From the NCBI GenBank assembly GCA_036307185.1, contig JAXJYC010000020.1, positions 1-64,000 of the forward strand: 64,000 nt of DNA. Direction: 5' to 3'. The notes beneath the pieces are model-generated. The model was not told the DNA's origin and did no database searches. It saw only the letters and a list, made by a program, of their open reading frames with translations. This DNA is from SVEL01 sp017381055. Lineage in GTDB: Bacteria > Bacillota > Clostridia > Lachnospirales > Lachnospiraceae. The position numbers were made by a program, and so were the translations under genes. Of the stretch, positions 33,806 through 42,873 are shown piece by piece. Every line of letters starts with the position of its first letter. Position 1 is the stretch's first letter.

Positions 33806-34780
33806 TACAATGCACCTCCAAAATCTTTCTCTTCTTTGTAGAATTTCATAAAGTAATCCTCTAAGGTTTCTTTACGGTTGCTAAAGGAACGTATCTCAAG
33901 GGAAGATAAGAGATTAATCAGTTCGTTTAGGTCATCATCTTCAATGGAAAGATCAATACTGTACTTGCTTTCAGTGTTCAGAGTATAAGAGGCAAGTTTT
34001 TGACTTTCCATTTTGAATTGTTCTTTTGACTGGCAGTTTTCGAAGAGTATGGTGTAATATTTGCGGGAGGCATGCTTCAAATCATTTGCCACAAATTCAG
34101 ATACGATCTTGCCGTCTTTTATAATTGCAATACGATCGTGCAAATGTCGAGTCAATTTCTGAGAAAATGTGACTAGAAAGCAAGATTGTCTTTCCGCGTG
34201 ATTTTTCTTTGTGTATAAATTGTATGAAAGTTTCTTGCATAACCGGATCCAATCCGCTGGTAGGTTCGTCCAATATGAGTACATCTGGATCAGACATAAA
34301 TGCTGTCACGATAGCTAGCTTTCGCTTTACGCCGAGACTCATTCGTTTTGTTTCACCACGCAGAACAGTATCTTCCAGTTCAAACATTGCCAACATCTCA
34401 TTCAGTTTCTGTTCATTGTGGATCTTTTGCATATCCTGCATCATTCGGATGAATTCCCATCCGGTTAGTCCAGCAGGAAGCGCGATTTCTCCTGGGATAT
34501 AACCCACACGGTTCAATATCTTATCGTAATTTCGAAAAGTTTCTTCTCCTAAAATCTTTGTGTTGCCTTTATCAGGTTTTGAAAATCCCATTAAATGTCG
34601 GATGGTTGTTGATTTTCCAGCACCATTGGGACCTAAAAAACCGAAGACCTCACCTTTATCAACATGGATACTGACATCAAATACACCTCGTCCGAACCCA
34701 TAGTCTTTTGTTAAACCAGAGGTCTCAATGATGTGGCTGGTATCGGCACATAGATTTGTTTTCTTCTCCATAGATATCAT
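33805..34780 (-). pseudogene. ABC transporter ATP-binding protein disrupted by a frameshift
   Basis: Reading leftward from 34780, the first frame encodes Walker A GPNGAGKSTTIRH, signature MSLGVKRKLA, Walker B VLILDEPTSGLDP and SSHIFSEIDST, then runs out of homology and stops at 34097. The expected continuation (DRIAIIKDGKIVSEFVANDL) is present in another frame and runs to 33805. The switch point is near 34130-34160, where about ten bases stand between the Thr codon of EIDST and the Arg codon of DRIAI; relatives usually have six. A small insertion is the simplest cause, although a sequencing error is possible. The intact protein would be about 320 residues, a paralogue of the following ATPase. 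Confidence 0.8.
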
Positions 34781-34799
34781 AACTCCTTTCTGCTTTTTG

Positions 34800-34898
34800 A
34801 CAGTGTTGACATTTGAACAGTGTTAAATTATAATATTTCCGTAAAGAATAAGAAAGAACAATAAGTTGGGCATTGTTCAAATTTGTACAATGTTCAAA
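34800..34898. promoter_or_regulatory. Divergent promoter region with candidate TetR operators
   Basis: The space between the divergent ABC operon and the tetR-type gene has TTGTTCAAATTTGTACAA (34873-34890), palindromic at 8 of 9 paired positions. TGTTCAAA occurs in this site and again just after it. Near the ABC start, ACAGTGTT is directly repeated at 34800-34807 and 34817-34824. Repeated GTTCAA/TTGAAC half sites on both sides suggest regulator binding to both promoters. Confidence 0.5.
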
Positions 34899-34926
34899 AA
34901 AATGTATATTTTATGAAAGGTAAGTT

Positions 34927-35502
34927 ATGAAGGTACAAAATTTGAACAAATCCTCAATGAAAACAAGGCAACTTATAAAGAAAGTATTTGCGGAAATGCT
35001 TTCTGAGAAAAAAGAACTGGGAAAAATATCGGTCAGTGAGCTATGTAAGCGTGCGGATATCAGCCGAGGCTCATTTTATTCCCATTATGATGATATATAC
35101 GGTGTGGCAGAGGAGTATGAGAATGAGATGATAGACACTTTCTTTGACAATGCACGTTTATTTGAATCCCAGGACATTATGCATTTTATTGACTCTATTT
35201 TTGAGTTTATCCGTCAGAATCATGAAAATTATCGTTTACTGTGCAAATCCAACGATTTTTTATTTGCGGCAAAAAAATTAGCGGCTATCGCTTCGAACAA
35301 GTTGTTGGAGCTCTCTCGTAATAACAGCTGGATTCAGGAACGCACATATATTGAATTGGATTTGCAGATCTTTTTGGAAGGATTGCTTTGTGAATACGTG
35401 AAATATTGCAGAGGATATTCCTCTACAACGCTAGATGACCTTTACGAGTATACGAAGTATTGGGCAAAGAATTTCATTACCTTGAGATCGAAGCAATTAT
35501 AA
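34927..35502 (+). CDS. TetR/AcrR family transcriptional regulator
   Basis: A 191-residue regulator. The N-terminal helix-turn-helix (KISVSELCKRADISRGSFYS then HYDDIYG) is classic TetR, and the helical C-terminal domain (HFIDSIFEFIRQNHENYRLL) resembles the TetR_C_7-type ligand domain of Firmicutes. It is transcribed away from the ABC exporter and probably represses it through the palindromes between them. The exporter-regulator cassette uses more CGC/CGG/GGC codons than neighbouring genes by eye, which hints at later acquisition. Confidence 0.9.
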   Translation: MKVQNLNKSSMKTRQLIKKVFAEMLSEKKELGKISVSELCKRADISRGSFYSHYDDIYGVAEEYENEMIDTFFDNARLFESQDIMHFIDSIFEFIRQNHENYRLLCKSNDFLFAAKKLAAIASNKLLELSRNNSWIQERTYIELDLQIFLEGLLCEYVKYCRGYSSTTLDDLYEYTKYWAKNFITLRSKQL

Positions 35503-35557
35503 AATTATGAGTATAAATAAATCATGAAAATAGGTTTGTCAACATCGTCAAAATCAG

Positions 35558-35585
35558 TTGCAATTTGCCTAACTAATGTGATAAT
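35558..35585 (+). promoter_or_regulatory. Possible promoter for the c-di-AMP operon
   Basis: TTGCAA (35558-35563), a 16-bp spacer and GATAAT (35580-35585) resemble a sigma-A promoter about 55 bp before the first gene. Confidence 0.4.
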
Positions 35586-35640
35586 ATTACTAGAATAGCG
35601 ATAATAATATTAAAATGCGCTTTATAATTAGGAGAAAGAT

Positions 35641-36054
35641 ATGATAAATCAAGAAAAAGTGGCACTTATGACTAAGCTTGCTGCATATGAAGAAGGACAA
35701 GGAAAAAAGGATATACCACAGAGTAAGTATTATAGAGAAGACTATATTAGCTTAAAGCTGATCAATACAGCGATAGTGGTTACACTGGCTTATATATTGG
35801 TGCTAGCTATGGTGGTTTTTGTCAATGTTGAAAAGATGATGACACAGATTGCTACTATGGATTTTGTTAAGCTTGGAAAAACAGTTCTTACCTATTATAT
35901 AGTGATAATGGTTGTGTATATGGTTATTTCATATATTGTATATACTGTTAAATTCAAGAGAGTAAGAGCAAATCTTAATGAATATAACGGAAATCTTAAG
36001 AAGCTATACGCAATATATAAGGAAGAAGAAATAGTTGAGAAGCGAGGAAATTAA
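35641..36054 (+). CDS. Two-helix membrane protein of the cdaA operon, function unknown
   Basis: A 137-residue protein with a charged N-terminal ~45 residues, two transmembrane helices (VVTLAYILVLAMVVFV and LTYYIVIMVVYMVISYIVY) and a basic C-terminal tail likely to form a coiled coil. I do not recognise the family. It is 2 bp from the next membrane-protein gene and starts the operon that leads into cdaA. TTAGGAGAAAG precedes the start. Confidence 0.72.
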   Translation: MINQEKVALMTKLAAYEEGQGKKDIPQSKYYREDYISLKLINTAIVVTLAYILVLAMVVFVNVEKMMTQIATMDFVKLGKTVLTYYIVIMVVYMVISYIVYTVKFKRVRANLNEYNGNLKKLYAIYKEEEIVEKRGN

Positions 36055-36056
36055 TT

Positions 36057-37001
36057 ATGCATAAAATATTAGAGCTTAGAGAAACATATAGATTATTATA
36101 TAGTAAGTACTCTATGTATATAGAGGCGGTTATAAAGTTTGTTGTGGCATTAATAGCACTTATAGTTATCAATTCATATGTAGGAGCTTTTGCGATTCTT
36201 AAGAATCCATTAGTGGTTATACTTATATCACTCGTGTGTGCGGTGTTGCCAAAGACATTATCGGCTATGCTTGTAATGCTTACTATAGTGGGACACATGT
36301 TTGCTATATCCATAGAGGTAGCGCTTATTGTTTTGGTTATGTTTATAGTAATGTATTTGCTATTCTTTAGATTTACATCTAAGGAGAGTGCAGTGCTAGT
36401 TATTATGCCTATATTATGTGCTATTGGCGTTCCATATATTATGCCTATAATATTAGGACTTGTAGCATCACCAGTATCAGCTGTTTCACTTATTTTTGGA
36501 ACATTAGTATATTTTATATTAAGCTTTTTTGGTAGTGATTTTGAAAATATCGTTGCAATTGCTAAAGATGATGGATTTGAAGTTCTTTCTATGTTTATAG
36601 AAAAAGTAATGAAGAATATGGCGTTTTATTACTGTATTATAGCGCTTGTAGTGGTATTAGTATTAGTATATGTACTTAAGAGATTATCTATGGATTACTC
36701 ATGGATAATTGCGGTATGTGCAGGTGGCGGTATTCAGATAATAGTATTCATAGTAGGATGTTTTATGTTTGATATGAGCCTTTTCTGTGGCATATTATCA
36801 GTGATTTTAGGTGGATTATTAACAGTTGTGATAGCATGGCTTTTACAGTTTTTCCTTCATTCAGTTGATTATACAAAGGCTGAAAAGGTACAGTTTGAGG
36901 ATGATGACTATTACTATTATGTAAAGGCAGTACCAAAGATTAAGGTGGCTGCTCCAGCAAAGAAGAAACCTGTAAAAAGGAAAATGAAGGTAGAAAAGTA
37001 A
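36057..37001 (+). CDS. Polytopic membrane protein of the cdaA operon, function unknown
   Basis: A 314-residue protein with roughly eight transmembrane helices (for example FVVALIALIVINSYVGAF and VEVALIVLVMFIVMYLL-like stretches) and a short basic C-terminal tail (KKKPVKRKMKVEK). No ATPase or enzyme motif is visible. It is translationally tied to the previous gene (2-bp gap) and lies 10 bp before cdaA, so it may act in osmotic or cell-wall homeostasis with c-di-AMP. That role is inferred from position only. Confidence 0.72.
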   Translation: MHKILELRETYRLLYSKYSMYIEAVIKFVVALIALIVINSYVGAFAILKNPLVVILISLVCAVLPKTLSAMLVMLTIVGHMFAISIEVALIVLVMFIVMYLLFFRFTSKESAVLVIMPILCAIGVPYIMPIILGLVASPVSAVSLIFGTLVYFILSFFGSDFENIVAIAKDDGFEVLSMFIEKVMKNMAFYYCIIALVVVLVLVYVLKRLSMDYSWIIAVCAGGGIQIIVFIVGCFMFDMSLFCGILSVILGGLLTVVIAWLLQFFLHSVDYTKAEKVQFEDDDYYYYVKAVPKIKVAAPAKKKPVKRKMKVEK

Positions 37002-37011
37002 GGAGAACACA

Positions 37012-37887
37012 ATGTTTGAGAACATAAGTAAATTCTTAGACAAGTATATACCGGTAAAGTTTGGAATCACAGATGCTGTGGAGATAATTATTTTAGCCAT
37101 AGCGTTTTATGAGGTCATGATTTGGATTAGGAGGACAAAGGCATGGATACTATTAAAAGGTATCGTAGCGATTATTGTCTTTATGCTTATTGCGTCTATT
37201 TTTAATCTAGACACCATATTATGGATTATTAAGAATGTACTTAGTGTGGGAGTTTTAGCCCTTGTTATCATCTTCCAACCAGAGCTTAGAAAGGCCCTAG
37301 AGCAGATAGGTAAGAAGAATATATTTTCAAATATTTTATTACCAGATAGTGGCAAGAAAGTGCATGAACGTTTCTCAGACAAAACTATAAATGAATTTGT
37401 TAAAGCGGCAGCAGAGCTAGGCAGAACAAAGACAGGTGCCCTGATTGTTATAGAGCAGGAGTACAGCCTAGCTGAATATATTAGAACAGGAATAGATGTA
37501 GATGCTATGATAAGCAGTCAGTTACTTATCAATATATTTGAGCATAATACACCACTTCATGATGGTGCTGTAATCGTGAAGGGCAATAGAATTGTTTCGG
37601 CTACATGTTATCTTCCATTATCGGAAAATATGGAGCTAAGCAAGGATTTAGGAACAAGACACAGAGCGGCTGTGGGTATTTCCGAAAATACAGATGCGTT
37701 TACAATTATCGTATCAGAGGAAACTGGTAAGATATCAGTTACTGAGGGCGGTAATCTATATAGAAATATTAGCGGTGATGAGCTTAAGAATATGCTTATC
37801 AAGGTACAAGACAAAACAGTAGAGACAAAGGGATACTTCAAGAATTTGAGAGGAAAGCGAAAGAATGAGAAAAAAGCTAACCAATAA
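37012..37887 (+). CDS. cdaA: Diadenylate cyclase CdaA
   Basis: A 291-residue membrane enzyme making c-di-AMP from two ATP. About three N-terminal transmembrane helices are followed by a DAC (DisA_N) domain with the DGA motif at 184-186 (HDGAVIVKGNRI) and RHR at 216-218 (GTRHRAAVG). The active-site motifs are intact. The next gene, the CdaR-type regulator, overlaps its 3' end by 23 bp, the usual cdaA-cdaR pairing. c-di-AMP controls K+ transport and osmolyte balance in Firmicutes, which links it to the K+ channel at 12942. Confidence 0.95.
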   Translation: MFENISKFLDKYIPVKFGITDAVEIIILAIAFYEVMIWIRRTKAWILLKGIVAIIVFMLIASIFNLDTILWIIKNVLSVGVLALVIIFQPELRKALEQIGKKNIFSNILLPDSGKKVHERFSDKTINEFVKAAAELGRTKTGALIVIEQEYSLAEYIRTGIDVDAMISSQLLINIFEHNTPLHDGAVIVKGNRIVSATCYLPLSENMELSKDLGTRHRAAVGISENTDAFTIIVSEETGKISVTEGGNLYRNISGDELKNMLIKVQDKTVETKGYFKNLRGKRKNEKKANQ

Positions 37888-39274
37888 TATAAGTTTGAAA
37901 ATTTTATCCGTATTTCTAGCGATTATGTTATGGCTTGTGGTAATTAATGTTAGCGATCCAGAGAAGACAAGTACAATCAGTAATATACCTATAACTATTA
38001 TCAATGAAGATGCCATCACAGGGCAGGAAAAGGTATATGAGATAGTATCTGGTGCGAAGGCAAGCGTTCAGGTTACAGGGCCAAGAACAATTATAGATTC
38101 ACTAGATTCTAAGAGCTTTAGAGCTACAGCAGACTTATCAGAACTATCTATGACAGGAGCAGTAGCTGTAAATGTAGAGCTAGTTAAGCCGGCATATAGA
38201 AGTAAGGTAGATATAGACGTTAAGACAACTATGAAGGTTGCTGTGGAGGATTTGCTACACAAGGAATTTACAGCAGAGGTTTCTGACAAGGGTAATCTAG
38301 CAGAGGGCTATGTTATATTTGGAAGACAGATGGAAGAGAGCCTAGTTGAAGTAGTAGCGCCAGAGTCTGTTATGGCAACTATCAATAAAGTATGTGTAGT
38401 TGTAGATATGACAGGAGCTAAGGAAGACTTTTCGGTAAATGCTAAGTTCCAGGCATATGATAATAGAGGAACAGTTATCAATGCAGAGAAGAACAACATT
38501 AAATTTAGCATACCAGAAACTAGAGTGGATATAACTGTTTATCCAGTTAAACAGATTCCATTTGTGTATGAGATAGACAGTGAAAAATATCCAGAAGCAA
38601 TTATTACAGCTGTAAATATAAGTAGGGAAAACCTAATGATTGTGGGCAAGAAAGAAAATCTAGATATGATAAATGAAATAGTACTAGATACATCTAGCCT
38701 AGAAATTAATAGAGATACCACTTCATATGAGTTGAATTATGTCCTAAAGGATTTATTGCCAGATGGCGTATATGTGTATGGAGAGGATAAGACAGTAAGT
38801 ATAAAGGTGGAGACAGACTCAGTTATAACTAAGTCGTTTAGCGTGCCTGTTAATGATATTGCTATAAAGTCTCTAGGTGATGGCCTAAGTGCAGCGCATG
38901 AGACAACAGGAAATATTACTTATACACTAAAGGGTAGAAAGAGCCTGCTAGACAGCTTTACAGTGGAGGAAAATCCACTATTCGTATCCACAAAGAATCT
39001 AGGTATAGGTGATTATAGACTAGAGGTACTTATGGATCTAGAAGAAGGTTTAGAACTAGTGCAGCCTGTATTTGTTCAGGTTAAGATACTAGAAAAACAA
39101 AGACCTGCAGAGAGTGGTTCTAACGAGAATAATAGTTCAACTGTAAGTACTACACCAACAACTAGTACACAGTCTAGTAGTCAGACCTCAGGAACCACTA
39201 CTCCAACAGAAACTACTCCAGTAGAAACTACTACTAAAACACCAGAGGATGTTCCAGCAGATGGAGGCGTATAA
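37865..39274 (+). CDS. cdaR: CdaR-like YbbR-domain protein
   Basis: A 469-residue protein with an N-terminal transmembrane anchor (LKILSVFLAIMLWLVVINV) and three or four extracytoplasmic YbbR repeats (for example the IPITIINEDAITG and VVDMTGAKEDFSV regions). It ends in a low-complexity Ser/Thr/Pro tail of about 55 residues, which is unusual for CdaR. CdaR binds and modulates CdaA at the membrane. The 23-bp overlap with cdaA indicates coupled translation. The HPr-like gene starts 2 bp after its stop. Confidence 0.9.
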   Translation: MRKKLTNNISLKILSVFLAIMLWLVVINVSDPEKTSTISNIPITIINEDAITGQEKVYEIVSGAKASVQVTGPRTIIDSLDSKSFRATADLSELSMTGAVAVNVELVKPAYRSKVDIDVKTTMKVAVEDLLHKEFTAEVSDKGNLAEGYVIFGRQMEESLVEVVAPESVMATINKVCVVVDMTGAKEDFSVNAKFQAYDNRGTVINAEKNNIKFSIPETRVDITVYPVKQIPFVYEIDSEKYPEAIITAVNISRENLMIVGKKENLDMINEIVLDTSSLEINRDTTSYELNYVLKDLLPDGVYVYGEDKTVSIKVETDSVITKSFSVPVNDIAIKSLGDGLSAAHETTGNITYTLKGRKSLLDSFTVEENPLFVSTKNLGIGDYRLEVLMDLEEGLELVQPVFVQVKILEKQRPAESGSNENNSSTVSTTPTTSTQSSSQTSGTTTPTETTPVETTTKTPEDVPADGGV

Positions 39275-39276
39275 AA

Positions 39277-39549
39277 ATGATTACAGGGCAGATTAAGATA
39301 AGGGATATGTCTAGTTTGCATTTGAGACCAGCTACACAGCTTAGTAAGGTGGCTTGCAAGTATAAAAGTAGTATAAAGCTTTTATCAGGCAGTACGGTGG
39401 CAAATGTTAAGAGCATTATCAGTCTTCTAGGAGCTTGCGTTAAGTTTGGCGAAGTAGTAGAGCTAAGCTGTGAGGGAGAGGATGAGATGGTAGCCTTTGA
39501 AATGATAAAAGGGATGCTAGAAGGTTCTGATGAATTTGATGAACAGTAG
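39277..39549 (+). CDS. HPr family phosphocarrier protein
   Basis: A 90-residue HPr fold. His15 (SLHLRPAT) and Ser46 (NVKSIISLLGA) are at the positions phosphorylated by EI and HPr kinase in classical HPr, so it is not a Crh-type protein lacking His15. The residue after His15 is Leu where PTS HPr usually has Ala. The protein is encoded 2 bp after cdaR, not with ptsI, so it may be a regulatory paralogue and not the main sugar-PTS carrier. Confidence 0.88.
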   Translation: MITGQIKIRDMSSLHLRPATQLSKVACKYKSSIKLLSGSTVANVKSIISLLGACVKFGEVVELSCEGEDEMVAFEMIKGMLEGSDEFDEQ

Positions 39550-39604
39550 GGAAATGTTGAATTCTTAGAGAATATAAAAGATATATGAGAGTGAGGAAGA
39601 TATT

Positions 39605-41293
39605 ATGTTAAATTTTAAGAGATATAGAAGAAATCCAGTGGTAAATTACCCAGAGAGAGAATGGCCAAACAAGGAAATCGAAAAGGCTCCTATCTGGTGT
39701 TCAGTAGACTTAAGAGATGGTAATCAGGCACTTATCGAGCCAATGGTAGTTGAGGAAAAAATTGAGTTCTTTAACTTACTTGTTAAGCTTGGTTTTAAGG
39801 AGATTGAGGTTGGTTTCCCAGCTGCATCACAGATAGAGTTTGATTTCTTAAGACAGCTTGTAGATAGAAAGCTTATTCCAGATGATGTAAAGATTCAGGT
39901 ACTTGTACAGTGTAGAGAGCACCTTATCAAGAGAACATTTGAAGCATTAGAGGGAATTAAGCAGGCAGTAGTTCATATTTATAATTCTACATCTACACTC
40001 CAGAGAGATGTTGTATTTAACAAGAATAGAGAAGAAATCAAGCAGATCGCTATCGAGGGAACTCGTATGGTTAAGGAATATGTGAAGGATTTCAAGGGTA
40101 AGATATTCCTTGAGTACTCACCAGAGAGCTTTACAGGAACAGAGCTTGATTATGCGTTAGAAGTATGTACTGCAGTTCAGAAGGAGTGGGGAGCTACAAA
40201 GGAAAATCCTATTATCTTCAACCTTCCAGCTACTGTAGAGATGAATACACCAAATGTATACGCAGATCAGATTGAGTGGATGGATAAGCATTTTGAAGAT
40301 AGAGAGAGCATTATCTTAAGTGTACACCCACATAACGATAGAGGAACAGGCGTGGCAGCAGCAGAGCTTGCACTTTTAGCAGGTGCTGACAGAGTAGAGG
40401 GAACACTTTTTGGAAATGGTGAGAGAACAGGTAACGTAGACGTAACAACTATCGCTTACAATATGTTCTCACAGGGAATTAATCCAGAACTTAACCTTGA
40501 AAATGTAAATGAATTAATCGAAGTATATGAAAGATGCTGTAAGATGCCTGTAAGCATGAGACATCCATATGCTGGTAAGCTTGTATTCACAGCATTTTCA
40601 GGTTCACATCAGGATGCTATCAACAAGGGTATCACAGCTATGAAGGAAAGAGAGCAGGAGCATTGGGAGGTTCCATATCTTCCAATTGACCCAAGTGATG
40701 TAGGTCGTGATTACGAGCCAATCGTAAGAATCAATAGCCAGTCAGGTAAGGGTGGCGTTGCCTTCGTTATGGATACATATTTTGGTTACAAGCTTCCAAA
40801 GGGAATGCATAAGGAGTTTGCAGATGTAATCCAGAAGATTGCAGAAGCACAGGGTGAAGTATCGCCAGATACAATTATGGATAAGTTCCGTGAGGAGTAC
40901 ATAACATATAAGACAGATAAGGAATACCCATTTGAGTTCACATCATGTAAGATTTCAGATGTGGATGACAACGATGAGGCAGGAGATACACTCGCTAAGC
41001 TTACATTCAAGTATAAGGGCGAGGAGAAGTATGTTGAGATGGTTGGTAATGGACCAATCGATGCTGTTAAGAAGGCAATCGAGGAGACAACAGGCGTTAA
41101 GTTTAAGCTTGCAGATTACTCACAGCATGCACTTTCAGATGGTTCGCAGGCCATGGCGGCAGCATACTTTAACTGCATCGATTTAGAGACAGGAAAGACA
41201 TCTTATGGTGTTGGACAGAGTGCGAATATTACAAGAGCTTCTATTAGAGCTGTGTTCTCGGCACTCAATAGATTGGATAGAATAAGTAAATAG
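39605..41293 (+). CDS. leuA: 2-isopropylmalate synthase
   Basis: A 562-residue enzyme of leucine biosynthesis that condenses acetyl-CoA with 2-ketoisovalerate. It has the HMGL-like TIM barrel with SVDLRDGNQAL, GFKEIEVGFPAAS, HPHNDRGTGVAAAELALLAG and GNGERTGNVD, then a C-terminal LeuA dimer/allosteric domain (GPIDAVKKAIEETTG). Length and N-terminus (RYRRNPVVNYPEREWP) match the longer LeuA2 type. I see no leucine T-box in the 55 bp upstream. It could be cotranscribed with the HPr gene. Confidence 0.95.
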   Translation: MLNFKRYRRNPVVNYPEREWPNKEIEKAPIWCSVDLRDGNQALIEPMVVEEKIEFFNLLVKLGFKEIEVGFPAASQIEFDFLRQLVDRKLIPDDVKIQVLVQCREHLIKRTFEALEGIKQAVVHIYNSTSTLQRDVVFNKNREEIKQIAIEGTRMVKEYVKDFKGKIFLEYSPESFTGTELDYALEVCTAVQKEWGATKENPIIFNLPATVEMNTPNVYADQIEWMDKHFEDRESIILSVHPHNDRGTGVAAAELALLAGADRVEGTLFGNGERTGNVDVTTIAYNMFSQGINPELNLENVNELIEVYERCCKMPVSMRHPYAGKLVFTAFSGSHQDAINKGITAMKEREQEHWEVPYLPIDPSDVGRDYEPIVRINSQSGKGGVAFVMDTYFGYKLPKGMHKEFADVIQKIAEAQGEVSPDTIMDKFREEYITYKTDKEYPFEFTSCKISDVDDNDEAGDTLAKLTFKYKGEEKYVEMVGNGPIDAVKKAIEETTGVKFKLADYSQHALSDGSQAMAAAYFNCIDLETGKTSYGVGQSANITRASIRAVFSALNRLDRISK

Positions 41294-41394
41294 GACCTTA
41301 TATATTGTTATGCTATGTTTTTTACATGCTTCAGATACTTGATTTTCTAAATACTTTGGGTAAGGTTGTGTGTGTATGACGTGACCGGCTCATA

Positions 41395-41443
41395 CGCCCC
41401 GTCCATGGGGCGATTCGCCTTTTCCTAACGTCCTGTTAGGAAA
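41395..41443. repeat. Pair of GC-rich hairpins in the leuA-galE gap
   Basis: The 356-bp gap (41294-41649) contains CGCCCC/GGGGCG (41395-41400 with 41407-41412) and TTTCCTAAC/GTTAGGAAA (41421-41429 with 41435-41443). They are separated by a short linker and embedded in otherwise AT-rich DNA. No T tract follows, so this is not an ordinary terminator. Two adjacent compact hairpins resemble IS200/IS605 ends or a small mobile repeat. Further right, TTGAAG (41550-41555) and TATGTT (41572-41577) are a weak candidate galE promoter. Confidence 0.45.
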
Positions 41444-41649
41444 TCACTGATATAGAACAAAGGATTAAGAAAATCTATATATCTTTCGCTACCGTAAAAA
41501 TTCATAGATAAAATACTCATAAGGTCTATATATGTATTGAAATTATTTATTGAAGTCTAGAAGAAGTGGCTTATGTTAAGTGGTTTGAAATAAGGAAATT
41601 AGCTTAGAGAAGAAAAAATATTAGCTACGAAAATTTGTAGGAGGGAATT

Positions 41650-42675
41650 ATGGAAAAGAAAACAATTTTACTTGCTGGTGGTGCGGGTTATATTGCTAGC
41701 CACACTGCTATCGAGCTTATGGAGGCGGGTTATAATGTTATAAGTGCGGACTGCTACTACAATAGTAAGCCTGAGGTTTTTAATAGAATCGAGAAGATTA
41801 CTGGGGTTAGAGTTAAGAATTATGACATCGATGTATGTGATGTAGATGCTTTAGATAAGGTGTTTGCTGAGAATAGCATCGATGCAGTAATTCACTTTGC
41901 GGGTTATAAGGCGGTTGGAGAGTCTGTGGCGAAGCCTATGATGTATTATGAGAATAATATGGATTCTACATTTAGTCTTGTGAAGGTTATGAAGAAGTAT
42001 GGATGCCACAATATGGTATTTAGTTCTTCGGCTACTGTGTACGGTGTGCCTGAGAGTGTGCCTCTTGTAGAGACTATGCAGACTGGTCCTTGTACAAATC
42101 CATATGGGTGGACTAAGCTTATGAACGAGCAGATTCTTATGGATGCAGCTAATGCAGATAAGGATATGTCAGTTGTATTGCTTAGATATTTTAATCCAGT
42201 AGGAGCACATAAGTCAGGACTTATTGGTGAAGATCCAACAGGAATACCAAACAACCTTATGCCATTTATTTCACAGGTGGCAGTAGGCAAGAGAGAATGC
42301 TTAAATGTATTCGGTGATGATTACAATACACCAGATGGTACAGGTGTACGTGATTATATCCATGTAGTAGATTTGGCAAAGGCTCATGTTAAGGCTATCG
42401 ATTATGCTTTAGAGAATAAGGGTGCTGAGGTGTTTAATATCGGTACTGGAGTTGGCTATAGCGTACTTGACATGGTTAAGGCTTTTGAGAAGGCAAATGA
42501 TATTAAGATTCCATATGTGATCGCACCAAGAAGACCAGGTGACATAGATGAGTGTTATGCTGATAGTAGCAAGGCAGCAAAGATGCTTGGTTGGAAGGCA
42601 GAGAAGACATTGGAAGATATGTGTCAGGATACATGGAACTGGCAGAAGAATAATCCAAATGGATATGAGGCGTAA
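41650..42675 (+). CDS. galE: UDP-glucose 4-epimerase
   Basis: A 341-residue short-chain dehydrogenase of the extended type, interconverting UDP-glucose and UDP-galactose with bound NAD. The N-terminal nucleotide motif is LLAGGAGYIASHTAIELMEA, with Ala where Gly is common. SSSATVYG and NPYGWTKLMNEQ supply the catalytic Ser/Tyr-x-x-x-Lys, and RYFNPVGAHKSGLIGEDP is typical of GalE. Full length. It can provide UDP-galactose to the surface-glycan genes near the end of the window. GTAGGAGGG precedes the start. Confidence 0.95.
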   Translation: MEKKTILLAGGAGYIASHTAIELMEAGYNVISADCYYNSKPEVFNRIEKITGVRVKNYDIDVCDVDALDKVFAENSIDAVIHFAGYKAVGESVAKPMMYYENNMDSTFSLVKVMKKYGCHNMVFSSSATVYGVPESVPLVETMQTGPCTNPYGWTKLMNEQILMDAANADKDMSVVLLRYFNPVGAHKSGLIGEDPTGIPNNLMPFISQVAVGKRECLNVFGDDYNTPDGTGVRDYIHVVDLAKAHVKAIDYALENKGAEVFNIGTGVGYSVLDMVKAFEKANDIKIPYVIAPRRPGDIDECYADSSKAAKMLGWKAEKTLEDMCQDTWNWQKNNPNGYEA

Positions 42676-42722
42676 ATTCAATAGTTTGGGCTATTAATGT
42701 AGTATAACAGTAGATTAGATAG

Positions 42723-42771
42723 GCTATAAGATACTAAAATTATGAAAAATAGTATCTTATAGCTTTTTTAT
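42723..42771 (+). terminator. Rho-independent terminator after galE
   Basis: GCTATAAGATACTA (42723-42736) pairs with TAGTATCTTATAGC (42750-42763), followed by TTTTTT. Confidence 0.9.
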
Positions 42772-42873
42772 TTGTATAGACTTCTAAAGATAATAATAAG
42801 ATATAAGAATAGGTATAGTTTGGCTCTGAATTGCGCAATCTATCTGTATATAAATAAATGGAGGAATTAATCT

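Noticed and set aside
39550..39604. Leucine T-box or attenuator before leuA
   Set aside because: Only 55 bp separate it from the HPr gene, with no hairpin-terminator or T-box bulge sequence.
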